Assembly: GCF_954871325.1 (NCBI RefSeq)
Contig: NC_088775.1
Span: forward strand, 4,761,475-4,825,474
Direction: 5' to 3'
Source of the DNA: Gordionus sp. m RMFG-2023
Taxonomy: Eukaryota; Nematomorpha; Gordioida; Chordodea; Parachordodidae
Length of the DNA stretch: 64,000 nucleotides
The notes beneath the pieces are model-generated. The model searched no databases and had not been told where the DNA came from. It saw only the letters and a list, made by a program, of their open reading frames with translations. The position numbers and the translations under genes were made by a program. Below, piece after piece: positions 45,005 to 56,800 of the stretch (position 1 is its first letter; each line of letters starts with the position of its first letter).

Positions 45005-46115
45005 TCAAAGAAATTAGAGACACTAACAATATAGAATAGTTGTATTGTATTTTGATATATATATAATAAATTATAATTATAAAACATTGATATAATATGA
45101 TATAATAAAATATAATGAAACCGTTAGTAAATGTTAAAAATAATTTCATCAAGTGTCCAAATTATAATAATAATATTGAAGTTTTTTTCAAATTTGATAC
45201 TAATTTTAAAGATCCTAATTTTCAGATGCGGAGAAGGCGTACGCGTTCACGCAAAAACTTCCCGAAGAAGAATACTTGAAACTAGAAGCGATATGTACTC
45301 CAACAGAGTTTAGCAATCTGTCAATCGTACTCGAAAATTTAGACTATTACATCCAGACAAATCGTATATAATGTATTTAAAGAATTTAGTGAAGTTGTAC
45401 AAGAAAAAAATGAAACATTCAGTGATTGGGTAACTAGATTATGTATGTTGAGTTATAAATACAAATTCAGTATTATAGTAGAGCGATTGAGAGAATAAAA
45501 ATATTTTCAATAAAGAAATACGGCAGAAAATTTTACATATAGAAAGTGTAGATATACCAGAGATAGTAAAAATAGGAAAGGAAATCGAGGACAAGAAGCG
45601 TATAAAATAATTAATAAAATTGATAACATAAAAATAGAAGAAGAAACTATGGAAATAAAACAAATAGAGATGCAGAGAGACAATCAAATGGATACGGATA
45701 GAAGGATGATGAGATACGATGATCACGATAAAGGGATGAATACGCAAGCAAATAACGTACATAGATATCAATGGAAACCTAGATACGATAATTATCAGAG
45801 AAACAATTATCAAGGAAATAATTTCAAAATTTTCACCTAAGCATTTGCAATTTACCTTGGCATTTGCAGTTTAGTCAAACATGTGAAACACGCCAAACAC
45901 CTTTTTAAATAATAATATAATATGATTTTAAAATATACTAAAACAAAGAAAATTTTAAATCTTATTGTTTAAAATAATAATACTCCAACTTGCGGATTTA
46001 ATATTGATGAAATACAAAATGTAATTATAATTAATAATTATATGGTAGGTTATGGATTTTATATTTTATTTATTTTAAATTTTAACACTAAAAATTTATA
46101 TATTTTTACAGTCTA
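45005..46115 (+). mobile_element. Gypsy gag-region fossil, right arm of inverted pair
   Basis: The + strand holds EKAYAFTQKLPEEEYLKLEA and QEKNETFSDWVTRLCM (about 45230-45450), typical of Gypsy gag, and the Arg/Asn/Gln-rich segment at 45649-45840. It ends at CATTTGCAATTTACCTTGG repeats near 45845. The - strand open frames over this region are its mirror image and not genes. Broken. Confidence 0.75.
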
Positions 46116-46118
46116 TAT

Positions 46119-47445
46119 TCGTCGGCCTAGAATTGGACTGCTCCACTTGCGCAAATGTTTAAAATGAGAAAATCAACATTAAAGTTTAAAATCATCTATA
46201 GGAAAAACTTATTGCTCAATTTAATTAAAAATTTCAGAGATAATTTATCCTTTTGTTGCTTAATTATAGCTTAAAAAATTTTTGCTCAAAAAATTTAATT
46301 TAATAAAATCATAATGCAAGTAGAGCAAATATAACACTTTATGATTTTTTTTTAATGTTCAAAATGCTCTATTTATATTTTATTAATGTAATTTAATAAA
46401 TAAATAACTATATCTTTTTTTTCTTTTCTATTCATACAATAAATAAAAATGAATAAAATTAATAATTTTTTCGATATATTCTCTATCAGATCTGGGTGCA
46501 AACTCTAACTTTAACACTCTCCACTTCAAAAAAAATATAAGTATGAATAGTTTTTATAATTTAAAGAATCTTTTACCCTTCTTTTACATGGAGACCTAAC
46601 AATAAATTTGCTATAGAAAGATCCCTTAGCTTCATCAGTTAAGCTCCAAAAAACTTCATGAATAATTTTTCTCTGATCTACATTAACTTTTAGATGACAT
46701 TGAAATATACATTTATTAGAATGATCATTCTGAACCACCTTTGCTCTTTTCAAATCACCTTTGATATTGATATAGGCCTCACCACATTCCCTTAGTCTTT
46801 TTCTTTCATTTGCTTTGCTTCTAGAAATATTAAAAAATTGTTAAATTTCATTATAAATATTAAAATTTTCAATTTTTATGAGAAAGTAATGCTTAATAAT
46901 TTATTTAAATTATGAAAGTAAATTATTAAAAAAATTGTATTTTTAATTTTTATATGAGCAAGTAATGCTTAATAATTTATTTAAATTATGAGCAAGTTAA
47001 TTATTAAAAAATTGTTAAATTTCATTATAATTTAATTTTCAATTTTTATATGAACAAGTAATGCATAAAAATCTTAAATTATAAGCATAATTTAAAAAAT
47101 TGTTAAATTTCATTACTGTATATAATAAAAAATTTACCTTGACATTTAATTTGGAATAGAGATATGGAATGAAAATATTTTACGATTCAATATAGAAAAA
47201 AAAATTAAAATAGGAGGGAAAACAACACGTGATAAATAACATAATAGGATAGGCCATGCATATGAAGCAAAAAATACATTGTTATATGCAAATAGCGCAA
47301 AATTGACAGAGCTATAACTTTGGCAAAAATTAAGATTTTTTATAATGGTTTTTATTTTTATATATATTGGGAATAAATTAGTAATTATCTACTTCTAACT
47401 CAAAATGAAAATGTCGAGTGGAGCACTCCAATTCTAGACCGACGA
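46119..47445 (-). mobile_element. DNA transposon with 29-bp inverted ends and a Cys-rich protein fragment
   Basis: Terminal inverted repeats 46119-46147 and 47417-47445 differ at only a few positions; the ends read TCGTCGGCCTAGAATTGG and TCGTCGGTCTAGAATTGG. The - strand at 46526-46825 encodes RLRECGEAYINIKGDLKRAK and, further on, KIIHEVFWSLTDEAKGSFYS. This recalls the conserved Cys/Phe-Trp N-terminal block of some invertebrate transposon proteins (GEAYIN, then IF..FW.L.D...). It may follow a splice acceptor (TTTCTAG). The rest of any transposase is absent. An internal block of about 85-bp AT-rich repeats lies at 46833-47115. It is inserted in the gag fossil. Confidence 0.7.
46833..47115. repeat. 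imperfect tandem repeat, about 85-bp unit, three copies
   Basis: Units share TTTTTATATGAGCAAGTAAT, AATTATTAAAAAATTG and GTTAAATTTCATTATAA. Internal to the element at 46119-47445. Confidence 0.7.
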
Positions 47446-47569
47446 GTTATTTAAATTAATAAAGAAAATAAATTATTTTATTACCGCCAGGGCTTAATGA
47501 CTATCCCTGAGTTTAATTCCCTATCAAATATATTTTTCTGATCTAATCCCCAAGTTAATTCCTACATCA

Positions 47570-47740
47570 CTAATGATTTTTAAATTCGGCTAACTTAATA
47601 CTTTAACTATAAAAATATTTCACAAACCTATAAATTTTGCTCGTAGATGGCAAAAAAAAGGAGATTTGGGACACCTATCAGCAAAATCTCGAGAATCGCA
47701 CAATATTTTTTTAAAATTCAACCGTTTAACAATACTACTA
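47570..47740. repeat. degraded TAGTGTTG-family MITE
   Basis: Retains TTCGGCTAACTTAATA near one end, ATCAGCAAAATCTCGAG inside and CAACCGTTTAACAATACTA at the other end, in family order. Confidence 0.6.
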
Positions 47741-48508
47741 TTAAAATCAAGTATCTTTTTCAGAGACCTACAGGTCCGTTACCCAGGGAGGGTCGAATAT
47801 TTTAATTCGCTATTATTATCTATAAAAATTAAAAATAAATATGTATAAATTGTGTATCATAGAACAATATGACACATATCATATTTTCCACTTTTTCGAT
47901 TCTTAGAAAATATTTCTAGTATAATATTATTCAAAATAATCATTATTGATAGATAGATATTCAATCAAATCAAAACCAATATTCAAAATAGAATATATTT
48001 TGTGGGAAAAAATTATTTTATAGATAAGTATCATTTTATCTCTCCTTTGTTCTCAGTCCCAAATTCGGGCAATTACGTATGCCAGGGAAGAGTGTGAAAA
48101 ATGACCGGTAATTATTAAAATGACCATATTAAATTTCAAAGGGGAAGAGGAAATAGAAAGGAAATTACCATCGATGAAATAGAGAGTTGAGATTAGATAA
48201 TTTGAAAAATATATAGCTTTCAGCATTCTGGACCGATCCTGAAAATATACAACCCGGGCCGGGTATGTAGATAAAATATTGATTTATGACAAAAATAGGA
48301 TATGGAATAACCAAATTTTCGAGCGACTATATTTTACTAGCATGTTTTTTTTACATCTTTAATCCCTCCATAATTGCTTAATGAGACAGCCTTTAAGATA
48401 ATCAATTTATATATTTTTTTTAGCATTCAACCCAACCAATCTAATATTTTATTCGCGTGGCAAAAAAAAATTCAATCTTAAAATCAAACTCACGTAAATA
48501 TATATAAT

Positions 48509-48720
48509 GTGTATTTGTAAAGATATAATTTGTTACATAAAAAATTCTCTAAAATTATAATGATCACGGAAAAAAATATTTAATTATGAATAAAATTTAT
48601 TTTAAACAACGATGTGTAAATGTATATTGTGTATTTGTAAGGAAAAATTTTTTCTAAAATTATAATGATTACAGAAAAAAATATTTAATTATGAATAAAA
48701 TTTATTTTTAACAACGATGT
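48509..48720. repeat. tandem duplication, about 105-120-bp unit, two copies
   Basis: Both units contain GTGTATTTGTAA, TAAAATTATAATGAT, AATATTTAATTATGAATA and AACAACGATGTG. Confidence 0.8.
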
Positions 48721-49342
48721 GCTTTTGCGATAAAATATTTAACTAATCAAGTTTATATAATATAACAAGAAAAAGTTATATAATAATTATTCTCATAACA
48801 AAAAAAAAATTATGCCGTATCACAATTACCCAAATCAATTTGTCATTAATCCAGTAGAAGTAAGAATGTTATAAATATTGTTGTAACGCGGAAGGCTTGT
48901 AAAATGCGATCTCAGAAGTAATTCTCGCGATCAATCCTTCTTCACGAAAGACCAAGTGTCAACTAAATTGAGTAAAATAAATAAAGTTTTTTCATAAATG
49001 ATACTCGATAGTGTTTACAACATGAAATATTATATCATCAATACATTATCAAGACCATCACCACGAGAGAAACTCCTATTAGCTAGTATACCCCCTCCCC
49101 CTTTCATCAAACACTAATTATTGATTAAATATTCAATAATAATGATTCTGGTTTAGAATTCGATTAAAAATTAAAAGATGTGGAATCATTTTTAGAGCAA
49201 TACAACTGCGTACATGAGACTTTATACAATATTATTTATTTTGACTTCAAAAGCAAGATGTTATAAGTTACGAAAAGAAAAGATCTTCTGGTAATAAAAG
49301 TAAATCGTAAGAGGTTGCAAAAAGACATAATTTCGTTCATGA

Positions 49343-50469
49343 CATAGGCGTAGCCAGGGAGGGGGCAAGGGGAAATCCCCCCCCCTCTTCAGAAATTTGT
49401 CACTTTTTATGAATATCATTTTAGGTTAATAAAAAATATCCCCCTTAGTCCTTTTACCACTCCTTGACTCCCAAAAATGTGTGCATATATCATAAGCAAT
49501 AATTTGAAAGAAAGAATGTAAAAGTTGTTATTTTTTTATAAAACTATTCATCATAATTTATACATTTTTAGAAAAAAGCATTTATGTATAAAAAAGCGAA
49601 CCAAAAATGTTTTTTAAGAAATGGAATATAAGCCAAAGATAAGTCTTAAGACAAAAATGAAATGTAATAATTATTAGATCCATAAAATTAGTAAATAATA
49701 TAAAATATCAAATATAATTTTTTATAAAGTGAGTAATTTTAATTTATTTATCTTAATAAAAGAAAAATATAATTATAAAACTATTGATAAAATTAAATAA
49801 AAAAATAAAAGCACAATACAAACAGTGGAATATTATATGTCGTAGATTTACAGTATATCTAATTTTATCAATTATCATGACAATCAAGTAATTTTTACCA
49901 ATATAGCGAATTATATATTTTATATGAAAACTATAAAATATTGACAAGGACATCAGAAAATATCTTTTAAAGAAATTGTGGGATGATTAATTTTTAATAT
50001 CATTTTTTTAAATAAATAGATGGCGTTAAATAATTGAATGCAAATTATTGCTATATTTATTATGAAGAGCGTTGATTAGTAAAATTTGTTAAAATATTAA
50101 CTTTAATATATTCTCCAACTGTCAATATGTCTGTAAAATTGGAATTTTACCTAGTATTTTGTAACTAATTCTATATAATAGAGGAATATCAACTATATGT
50201 CTCCTTACTTTTTATAAATAAATAAATTATTACCATGCTTTTATATTAATATTACAAGTAATTTATTATATTTTATATAAACTAATAAAAATATATTCCA
50301 TATTTGTTCCAGGCTTATTTTTTTTTATTAAAATTAACTTCCTATCTTGTAAAAATATTTTATGACTATATATATAGATAAGGTAACCCACAAAATGGGG
50401 TCTGGGGGCAAAGCCCCCAATAATTTTTTAATTCCCCCCCTTCCTTAAGAAAATCCTGGCTACGCTATG
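49343..50469. mobile_element. non-autonomous hAT-type element with perfect 8-bp duplication
   Basis: Ends CATAGGCGTAGCCAGG and, inverted, CATAGCGTAGCCAGG. The octamer GTTCATGA is identical at 49335-49342 and 50470-50477. 1,127 bp, with CCCCCCC and GGGGGCAAAGCCCCC blocks just inside the ends and no coding capacity. Such GCGTAGCCAGG termini are common in invertebrate repeats. Confidence 0.85.
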
Positions 50470-50477
50470 GTTCATGA

Positions 50478-53400
50478 TATCACATTTTAAACCTTTCGGG
50501 AACGCGACACGTCTGGATGTATTGGTAAATTCTGGTTGAGCCTGGACAAATTTTTCAGCTTCATCGTATTGGGTCAGGTTAACCGTTTCTGTGGTGTTGG
50601 TCAAATTTTGGCTAAAAAAGAGTGGACATATAAAATTTTAGGATCAAAGTTTTCTAGGATTCTTGAACCTTTGCGATCCCCTAATGACACTACTGAAAAT
50701 AATAATTGCGCCTAAAAACATTTATGTACTAAATAAAGAACTCAAATGCAATAAATCAAATGTCGTGTTGTGGATGTGAAAAAAATAAATAAATAACTGT
50801 AAGCTAATTAGATAAGAGCAAAAGAAGAAGTTAGATTGTTAAGGAGAAAATTATATAGTTTGTGATATAGGAAGAAATAGGGGTGGGAGGAAAGCATCAC
50901 AGGATACCAGAGGATAATTAGAATGGGGAAAGGAGAAGATGTGTGGTAAGAGAGCCTTTCTAAGAAACATCTGTAGTCCCTTATCGGAATCAAAAAAATA
51001 TCAAGATATTTTTGTTATTCCCTCATCTCGTGCTACACGTTAAATCTAAGATAATCAGCATCATCTCCGATAATTTTATGAGGTTTAATCTATTATTTTC
51101 ATTCTAATTTCTATTGTAAATTTCTTGCATTATAAATTATTCTTATAACAAGTATAATATAATCTAATAATAATTATAGATAGTGGGTGATGGAATATAA
51201 TAATATGTCTGATTCAATCTATGTAAATGTAGAAGTAGTATTTTGTGTATGCACAGTTTTATCACTATAGTTCTGATCAGAATTGGCCGACTTACCTAAT
51301 TTATATCCCAGGCCTCTATTCGAGTTCCGTAGACCATTAACATTATAAATAAAATATTATTAACCAAATAACCCGAATAAATGCTTATTTTATATCCCCA
51401 ATTCTTCATTTTTCCTTGATTGAATATCAAGAATTTAAAAAAAATGAATAAGAAAGATAAGATAAAAAAATAAATATATGGAGGAAAGTGGCAAAAAGTA
51501 GTAAAAAAAAATTGCTTAAGTGATTTATTTAGCTATAGTCACATTTTAGTTGACTCCAAAATTATAATATATTATATTTTTTATTATTAATAAATATCAT
51601 ATCCAAATTCATTAAATATTTCATATCCATATCATTATTTTTGTAATAAATAGATAAATTCCGATATTGTCGATTACCTAAATTTAATGCATTACCCTAA
51701 TTAGAATAAATTAGGGTTAGCAAAATTAGTGATTTTTTTTGATTTAAATCTTGATTTAAAGCAAATATTTAAATTAGAGAATTTACAGATTTAAATCGAA
51801 ATAAATAATAATTATATTTACCTTAATATAATATTTCTTTGTAAGTAAAAAGTTAATGCTCTGGGAGATCAGGTCAAGAAATTATTTAAAAAAATATATA
51901 TTGATAAATCATGAGCTAATTTGATATTTCGTGAAATCAAAATCCGACTTTCAATCAAAAATTCGATGATATGTGACAACCGTTTTAAAAAAAATGTTAA
52001 CTAAAACGTTACCTAATATGATATTCTAAGAAAAAACTGTTCATCCCAAATTTAAAATTCCATTTGTTTGACTAATAAAATTAATTTTAGCTACTGTTAT
52101 TTCCCAATTGGGTCTTCTGATATATTAGTATTTAAGATATTCGTTAATACCTAAATTTAAAATACACTTGCTTAATAATTTTTTTGTAAATGTTCTAGTA
52201 TGGGACCAAAAATTTCAAAACTAGAATAGTTCTTCAATTATATTATGATTAATATGGTTTAAATCTTTTTTTTTCTGATGATAAATCGATTGTTTATAAC
52301 AAAATATTACACGAATAGAATAATCAATCTAATCACATTTAAAATGTTTGGGTTATATGACAAAATTAAACAAAAAGAAAGATTTAATAATATATAAATT
52401 GGTGTTGTTCTTATAACCCACAATCCTGAAAAATTAACAATATTATAATACTTTTACATACACATTTCCTATCCTATCTTCTAACCTCAAAATATGTTTC
52501 AAATTTAATAAAACAATGAAACCTAAGTGGCAATGGAACGTGGCTAATTTTATATCTTCAACCAATCTCTCATCTATCAATCATGATAAAATTCTAAGCT
52601 ACATCTGACCCGTTTAATAAAATTAATGTTTTCCAATGAAATAAAAAAAAATGAATGATGGTTAGCAGGACCATTAATTCATAGTAAAACAATCGACAGC
52701 TTCAGTAGAGTATTTTTATCATATGGAGTGTGTTCCAAACTTAGAACCAATTTCGAGTACATGAAAAACTGCAGTGCACTGTCAAAGTTAGTCATAAAAA
52801 AAACGATCTTTAAAATAAAACTTAAAAAAACAAATAGATTTTTTAAATTGTATTGCATTATTATATTTATAAAATTATTTTTATGGTAAATGCTAAAAAA
52901 ACTGATATTTCTGTTATTTTTAATTTTAGTCTTTTTTTAAGGACTGCAAACCCTGAATGAACCTAGTTAAAAGATATTTCACTGAAGCAGAACAGAACTT
53001 TTTCTTAGGAGGGTTCACAGCCCTTGGAATATTAAATGATTTCTCACTACAATGAGACCCAAACAATTGATTATGTCAAAAATTGAAACGATGAAATACA
53101 AAATAAATCGAATAATTAAGCATTTTTCATAAAAATTTATTTAATTCTAAAATCATGTAGGTCAATATTTATCCTTATGATAAATATTTTCATCAAAATA
53201 TTGATTTTTATTTGCCAACCGTAATATATATATATATATCTTGAGCTCAACATAGAGTTTCCAAATTCCATTTATTATAATCAGATCACAGGATGGACAA
53301 GCATTAAAGTTTTTTAATAACTGAGAAGATGGGCAGGATCCTAGAAAACCCTGATACAAAAGATGAACCCTTGCCCGGGTCACACAACCCCACTTTCCCA

Positions 53401-53795
53401 TTGAAAACTACCAAAGTATTGGGACATCAAACTTATTTTTTGGAACCAGAATCCTCGGAAATGCAACTCAAGGCTTAATTCCAATAAATTTTTTTGGGGA
53501 AGCTCAACAAAAGGTCTACCTCTTCCATAAGAAAATCCTGGCTGCACATATGGTGACTAATAGCGGATTGATATTTAGAATGGGAATTCAGGAATATATA
53601 AATAAATGGTTACTAAAAGGAAGATTGCAGACATAAGTTTAGGAGAGGTTAATTAAGGGTAAGAAAATATCTGACATTTCAAGCTTATGCCTATCCCACA
53701 TTAAAAATTTTGCCTCATCTCGTAAAAAAAAAACAACTTGTCTTAAGATTTTCTGCCAAAAATGATTATTTATATTCTAAAAAATATACTATGAA
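50478..53795. other. AT-rich intergenic sequence
   Basis: I see no gene, RNA or complete element here. A fragment resembling a MITE interior lies at about 50570-50700. A partial TCCTGGCTGCAC end lies at about 53540. Confidence 0.55.
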
Positions 53796-53885
53796 TTACC
53801 AACATAGTCCACCCTCATTGTGAGACGATTTAATCAGCTTCTGCCATTGTTCGTGAGTTTGTTGTATGACCTTCAAAGCAAAGTC
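53796..53885 (-). CDS. PPA1: pyrophosphatase exon 9 (last)
   Basis: Encodes [20 protein letters not shown] and ends NEGGLCW then TAA (53798-53796). The acceptor follows a long T-rich tract. Matches the KDFAIEVIKSTHEHWKAL helix. Confidence 0.93.
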   Translation of the reverse strand, partial: DFALKVIQQTHEQWQKLIKSSHNEGGLCW

Positions 53886-56800
53886 CTAAATTAAAAAAAA
53901 AGACCCCATTTAATAAAAAGTGAATAAATGCAATATACGTTTTTAACAAAGTAATCCCACCCTCCCCCCTTCCCCAACTCAAAATTCAATCATTTTTATG
54001 ATTATCCTACCATTCCCCACCCATACTATCTAACTATTATAAAAACTGCTCTCCCCTTAAATTATGATTATAATTTCTTACTTTTAAGATATAAGAATTG
54101 TTTTGTTTCAAACACAAAATAAATTTATGGTTTGGATATGGACAACCTATAATAATTTGGTTAAATACCGTTAATTCATATTAATCCCAAAAAAAATTTG
54201 GGCTGAGCCTGGCCCAAAATAAAGAAAAATAGGCTGACGCCCAGCTTACAAGGCTCTAATTGATACGCGTTTTTTTTAAGTATATGAATGAACACTATAA
54301 ATAATAGAATAAAAACAAAGATCCGATGATACAGTGACAATTCAAACTTTAAACTAAGAGACTGGCAAAGCCAAGCCTGCGAGCCTGGGAAAAAAAAATA
54401 TATTCTCGCCAGGCCAGACGAATTGTTTAAAATATTTTGACGGGCTGGGGCGCAAATTTATATCTCATTGAAGTAGAAATTTCGTAGGAGGTAAGGCGTA
54501 ATTATTAGATAGCTAAAAACCACAATAACATTATCCCTTTAAGTTTTCTCGTAAAATTAATATGAAGCCGTATTTGTAATCAATGCGCGGAAAAAAAAAT
54601 ATCTTAAAAAACTACAACCTCTACACGCACATACGAAAAAGTATCTTATTTAGTATGTATTTGTGTTGTTAAACGGCTCGTTTTGAGCCGATTTTTTTGA
54701 AACGACTAAACTCAATATTTTATCCAGAAAAATATTACGGGGCACAAAGGTTTGGACATCTATCAGCGAATCTCGAGTCTAACATTCAAGCTAAAATATT
54801 GAGTCAGCCGTTTTTAAAAATCGACTCAAATCGAGCCGCTTAATAAAACAAATATATTCATGGAGGTTTCATTATGTGGTCCACTCCTTTAGTAGATATT
54901 AAAGGTTGAAAGGTGGTTTTATAACCTCTACTTTAAACAAACAATCTGTTTACACGAAAATCATTTATATAAACAGTACAAAAAAAAATATATGTATAAA
55001 TTTGCTATACCCTATTTCTTGGTTGATTATCGAAGGCAAATATATTACGATTTTTACCGGCAGGAACTTTGTAGTCCCTGAACCATTCAACCGTACTCTA
55101 AAAATATTATGGTTTACTCTTTTATATCATAGATTTTATCTGATCAAAAAAAAAATTTGCATATTTATAAAAATGACAGTGCCGAAGTCCATAACAAAAC
55201 TTTTAACCTGTTCAAGAAATAAGCCCCCCCCCCACCTGCTCCAAGTAAAATATGTTTATTACTTGTAGATATCCTGGCATATGTTTCTCGACATCTTCAA
55301 TATCTAATATGTAAATAAATTTTATTAAAAATATATTTAAGTAAGTGAATTGTTTTTTTTTTAAATAAAATAATATACATAAATAAAATGAAATATCGTA
55401 AATTAAGATCACCATTCAATTTTTCGGCCATAGGGTCAGTGATGTTGATAGATATTAGTTTCCAATCGGTTTCACCTGTTTTTTTTATTATAACGAGCAT
55501 ATAATCATTGGAGAAGATGCTTAAAAAAAAAAGTAAATTTTTGCTATATTAGGGATAATTAGATTAATTAAATATGTTTAATATGATTTGTTTAGTGGTA
55601 AAAGAGATGTGGGCGATATCCGCCTAGAACTTTAATACTTTAAGCTTAGGGACCTTCGATCTTGCTTACCTTTTTTTTTAATATAAGAGAGATAATATTC
55701 TTGTCATATTTATTTTTGGTAATGGTGAAATAAGTCGCGAGCAACGCCTAATTTTAGGGGAAAAAAGCTGTTTCAATACTTGATACTTCCTGAAGGAATA
55801 TATTTGTGGGTGGGCTTTTGCTAGTGTTGTTAAACGGCACCCAATATTTTAGCCAAAGAAATATTGCCTAAGATTCCAGATTTCGCTATTAGATGTCTGG
55901 ACCCTTGTGCCACCTATGAGCAAAATATTCGGGCTTGACTTATATTTTCTGGATAAAATATCGAGTTGGCCGTTTTTAAAAATCGGCTCAAATCGAGCCG
56001 TTTAACAACACTAGCGGTTGCACAAGTACGGAATATGGGAAACTGACATTAGGTCCACATAAAATTTCTAGAATTCATTTCCTCAAAAGGAGAAATATTG
56101 TAGATGGCTATCTTTGTCATAGATCTCCTCCTAACTTATAAGAGCACTAGCTAAATTTTCTTTGCTATGGCTAAAATATAAAAGATGTCACTTTTAATAT
56201 TTAATTTCTATGTCACGCTGCTAGTGTACACATGACATACCACAAAAAATGACTCTAGATTTGAATGGCAAAAAAAAGGTTGAATACAAGAGATAATAGA
56301 CATCTTAAAAAAATGGCTGTGCTAAAGTAAGCATCCATCTTGTTTCATTTCATAGCCATCAGGTGAGACTTTTATAGACTGTTCCTATATTAAGATCATA
56401 TACCATATATATATTTACGCTTGAAAAACATTTTTATGTTCGTTTCATGTATCACCTTAAAGTGTTTATTTCATTTTCGCTTGAAAAGTATTTTTACTTA
56501 TATGAAAACAATATTTTTTTATCTAGGAATATTTACATCTCAATTTTTTTTACAAGAGACGAGGTCACTATGTCATAAGACATTCTACTTCTCTTATTGC
56601 ACTATATTTTCACAGCTACATTCTTCATGTGCTGTTGGAATCAGTCAAATTTTTTTATTTCTTAATGAACCTACCAAATTAGGGTTAATGATGGTAACTA
56701 ATTCTGCAACACGCATACGAGAATCATGTTTAAATTCCCCAGAATATAAATTATCTCCTTCTAAATGCTAGCTGCAATCATCTTTCAATGACATCTTTTT

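Larger units (their letters stand above)
37836..46115. mobile_element. mosaic of inverted repeats built from Gypsy fossils, with a LINE
   Basis: Two nested inverted pairs: 37836-38127 plus 41953-42060 against 43963-44347, and 42525-43665 against 45005-46115. The second pair carries a gag-like region in opposite orientations. Short tandem units of CATTTGCAGTTTACCTTG type mark several junctions (37850, 42795, 44292, 45845). All retroviral-type coding sequence here is broken and the paired arms have diverged, so it is old. Confidence 0.7.
47446..49334. other. AT-rich intergenic sequence with a MITE and a tandem repeat
   Basis: No gene seen. It contains a weak TAGTGTTG-family copy (47570-47740) and a two-copy tandem duplication at 48509-48720. 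Confidence 0.6.

Noticed and set aside
50808-50993. Short - strand frame at 50.8 kb
   Set aside because: No recognisable similarity, isolated in AT-rich sequence.
54906-55268. 120-residue + strand frame at 54.9-55.3 kb
   Set aside because: It runs antisense over pyrophosphatase exons 7 and 8 and introns, and has no family features.
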